Source: Hyphochytrium catenoides
Lineage: Eukaryota > Sar > Hyphochytriomycetes > Hyphochytriales > Hyphochytriaceae
Reading direction: 5' to 3'
Assembly: GCA_900088475.1 (NCBI GenBank)
Contig: FLMG01001458.1
Location: 52,386 to 87,105 of the forward strand
DNA length: 34,720 bases
In this document: positions 33,381 through 34,720 of the stretch, in pieces
Layout of the letters: each line of letters begins with the position of its first letter
Numbering within the stretch: the first letter of the stretch is position 1
Translations under genes and position numbers: made by a program
The notes under the pieces: model-generated
What the model saw: the letters and a program-made list of their open reading frames with translations, nothing else
Databases searched by the model: none
Told to the model about the DNA's origin: nothing

Positions 33381-33397
33381 CGCGCGTGCGAAAAGAG

Positions 33398-34239
33398 ATG
33401 GAAGTACTGGACGCTTTCCATTTCATTGAGGGTCTCCCAGACAACTCGCTCCATCGCCTCTACGCGGACCCGTGGACATGCCAGGCAGTGTTTCAATCCC
33501 TCAGCGCCCTCGCCAAACAGTGAGAACTTCTCTTCTTCAGCTTCTTCCATCTCAGTCCCTGATCCTGATCTGCTCCTTCTCCCTCTGTCTCTGTCTGTCG
33601 GTCTGCCTTTTTGTCTCTCTCTCTTTCTCTCTCTCTTCCTTCTTCCCTTCTACACTTCCCTATATATCTTCTCGTCTCTCTCCCTCTCTGTTAACGCTGT
33701 GCCTGTCCTTATGCCGAACCTTCCACTTGAGCTCCGACGAACTTTGATGTCTTGCTCTCTCTGGATCATCGCTGACTCCCTATCACGGCGCTATCTCCCT
33801 CTTTCTCTCTCATCATATCTCGTTTTCGCTTTCTGTCTCTCTCTCTCAGTCTTCTCTCTTTTCCGCTTCTGTCCCTTCTTTTTTTTTTCCCGTCTGTGGA
33901 CTCTCCCTCTGTCCCTTACTCTTTCTTTCTCTCTCTCTTTCACCCTCTCTCGGCCTTGCTAGATCTTTCCCTTTCTTGTCTCCTCTTATTCTGCCCTCTC
34001 TCTCACGCTCTCTTGTCCTCTCTCTCTCTGTCTCTCTCTTTCTCTTTCTCAACCCCGTTGCTGTCATCTCTCTCTTTCTTACACGATGTTTTAACGATAG
34101 GTTTGTCATCCGTCTCCTCTGTGTGGCTGGCGCTTTCGAAGTGAAGTCAATGCGCTTCTGGCTTAGCTCCGGCACCGACAAACAGTTTGATGATGTTTTG
34201 GAGGAGGTAACCCAGCAGGGGAGGTGGAAGACTCGTGGG

Positions 34240-34293
<54 letters not shown>

Positions 34294-34720
34294 AAGGAAG
34301 AGAGAGATAACAAGGAAGAGAGATGGTGCAAGTTTTTGTGCTTTAGATAGAGTATTGTGTGTGAGAGAGACAGAGAGAGGGAGAGAGAGAGAAGTGTCCA
34401 TGTTTCTCTCGCTGCCATCCCTCAAGCTGAACATCCGCCTCTGTATAAATCTTTTAACTGAGAGAAGCGCTTGACGTAGTGGGGAAACGTCTCAAGCTCT
34501 TTACGGCTTTCTCCCTCTCGTTCTTTCTCTGTAGGCCGACCTCTTCATCTCTCTCTCTCTCTCTCTTCAAAGCGCTCACTTTCATGTCACTTTTGTTCGT
34601 TCGGCGTAGATAAGACGAGTGAGATTCTTAGAAGGAGATGACCTGGACCGCGTCCGCCTTAATCCACAAGTGCTCCATAACCTCAAGGTGGAGGCGCTTC
34701 CTCTTGCTCCGACACTCCGC
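33398..34720 (+). CDS. TFB2: TFIIH p52 subunit (TFB2/GTF2H4), 5' part
   Basis: Subunit of the general transcription and nucleotide-excision-repair factor TFIIH; p52 anchors and stimulates the XPB helicase. Visible exons: 33398-33519, 34101-34206 and 34610 to the window end, in consistent phase, 113 codons. Recognition rests on three N-terminal p52 blocks in order: FIEGLPDNSLHRLYADP...TCQAVFQSLSALAKQ (family pattern: L..LYG.P.TCLAVFR.LP.LAK), FVIRLLCVAG...FWLSSGTDK (family: WVMRMLF...LW), and DLDRVRLNPQVLHNLKVEAL (family: GLILNP.FR.NLR.AL). The ATG at 33398 is chosen because the family similarity starts within a few residues of it. The XPB-binding C-terminal half lies beyond the window. Confidence 0.85.
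33590..34080 (+). repeat. CT-rich sequence filling TFB2 intron 1
   Basis: Most of intron 33520-34100 is pyrimidine-rich, densest at about 33600-33650, 33830-33860 and 33990-34080. It leads into the acceptor at 34100. Open frames across it are Ser/Leu low-complexity and not real. Confidence 0.85.
34242..34291 (+). repeat. (GA)n microsatellite in TFB2 intron 2
   Basis: About 50 bases of uninterrupted GA starting 35 bases after the donor of exon 2, followed by more GA-rich sequence at 34353-34392. It is on the opposite strand sense from the CT tracts in the preceding intron. Confidence 0.93.
34545..34566 (+). repeat. Short CT tract before TFB2 exon 3
   Basis: About 22 bases of CT on the coding strand, some 45 bases before the acceptor at 34609; likely part of an extended polypyrimidine tract. 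Confidence 0.8.

Larger units (their letters stand above)
32148..33397. other. Intergenic region, protease 3' end to TFB2 start
   Basis: 1.25 kb holding the 3' UTR of the ubiquitin protease and the promoter and 5' UTR of TFB2. It contains two CT tracts, an N gap and a purine-rich tract just before the TFB2 ATG. I see no gene; the open frames are repeat-derived. Confidence 0.6.

Noticed and set aside
33426-34418. Several Ser/Leu or Arg/Glu-rich open frames on both strands
   Set aside because: They are translations of CT or GA microsatellites in TFB2 introns; repeats of this kind have no stop codons.

Overview
The window is nuclear DNA of a eukaryote. All seven genes are read as spliced genes with GT-AG introns, mostly about 50 to 400 bases long. 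Several introns carry long CT (or GA) microsatellites. The gene set (ATM/Tel1, RPL10, RPL15, ABCG, a USP53/54-type ubiquitin protease, TFIIH p52) is eukaryotic housekeeping plus one unusual multidomain protein. Compact genes on both strands, short introns and divergent ribosomal protein genes suggest a unicellular protist or alga, possibly a stramenopile or alveolate. I cannot fix the lineage from sequence alone. There are no bacterial operons, CRISPR arrays or recognisable mobile elements.

Layout. 1-13893 (+): the 3' part, nearly all, of an ATM/Tel1 kinase gene, modelled as 20 in-frame exons (about 3272 codons visible) covering HEAT solenoid, FAT, kinase and FATC. 14348-15460 (-): a two-exon TPR protein, convergent with ATM. 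15461-17792: no gene recognised. 17793-18769 (-): RPL10, three exons. 18770-19537: shared divergent upstream region. 19538-20292 (+): RPL15, three exons. 20293-22460: no gene recognised. 22461-24965 (+): a complete ABCG-type half transporter, five exons. 25847-32147 (+): a roughly 1049-residue protein with PH, ubiquitin-protease and PDZ domains, 19 exons. 32148-33397: microsatellite-rich intergenic stretch with a 3-base N gap. 33398-34720 (+): 5' end of TFB2/GTF2H4, the p52 subunit of TFIIH, running off the window.

Function. RPL10 and RPL15 both belong to the 60S subunit and may share a promoter region. ATM is a DNA double-strand-break kinase and TFIIH p52 acts in transcription and nucleotide-excision repair, but nothing suggests a co-regulated cluster. 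The most unusual items are the PH-USP-PDZ protein, its two CT-rich stop-free 3n introns inside the PDZ coding region, its 27-base microexon, and the TFB2 second exon, which lies between complementary CU and GA tracts. Exon boundaries were set by hand from splice consensus, reading-frame phase and similarity to known families recalled from knowledge. No database search was run.
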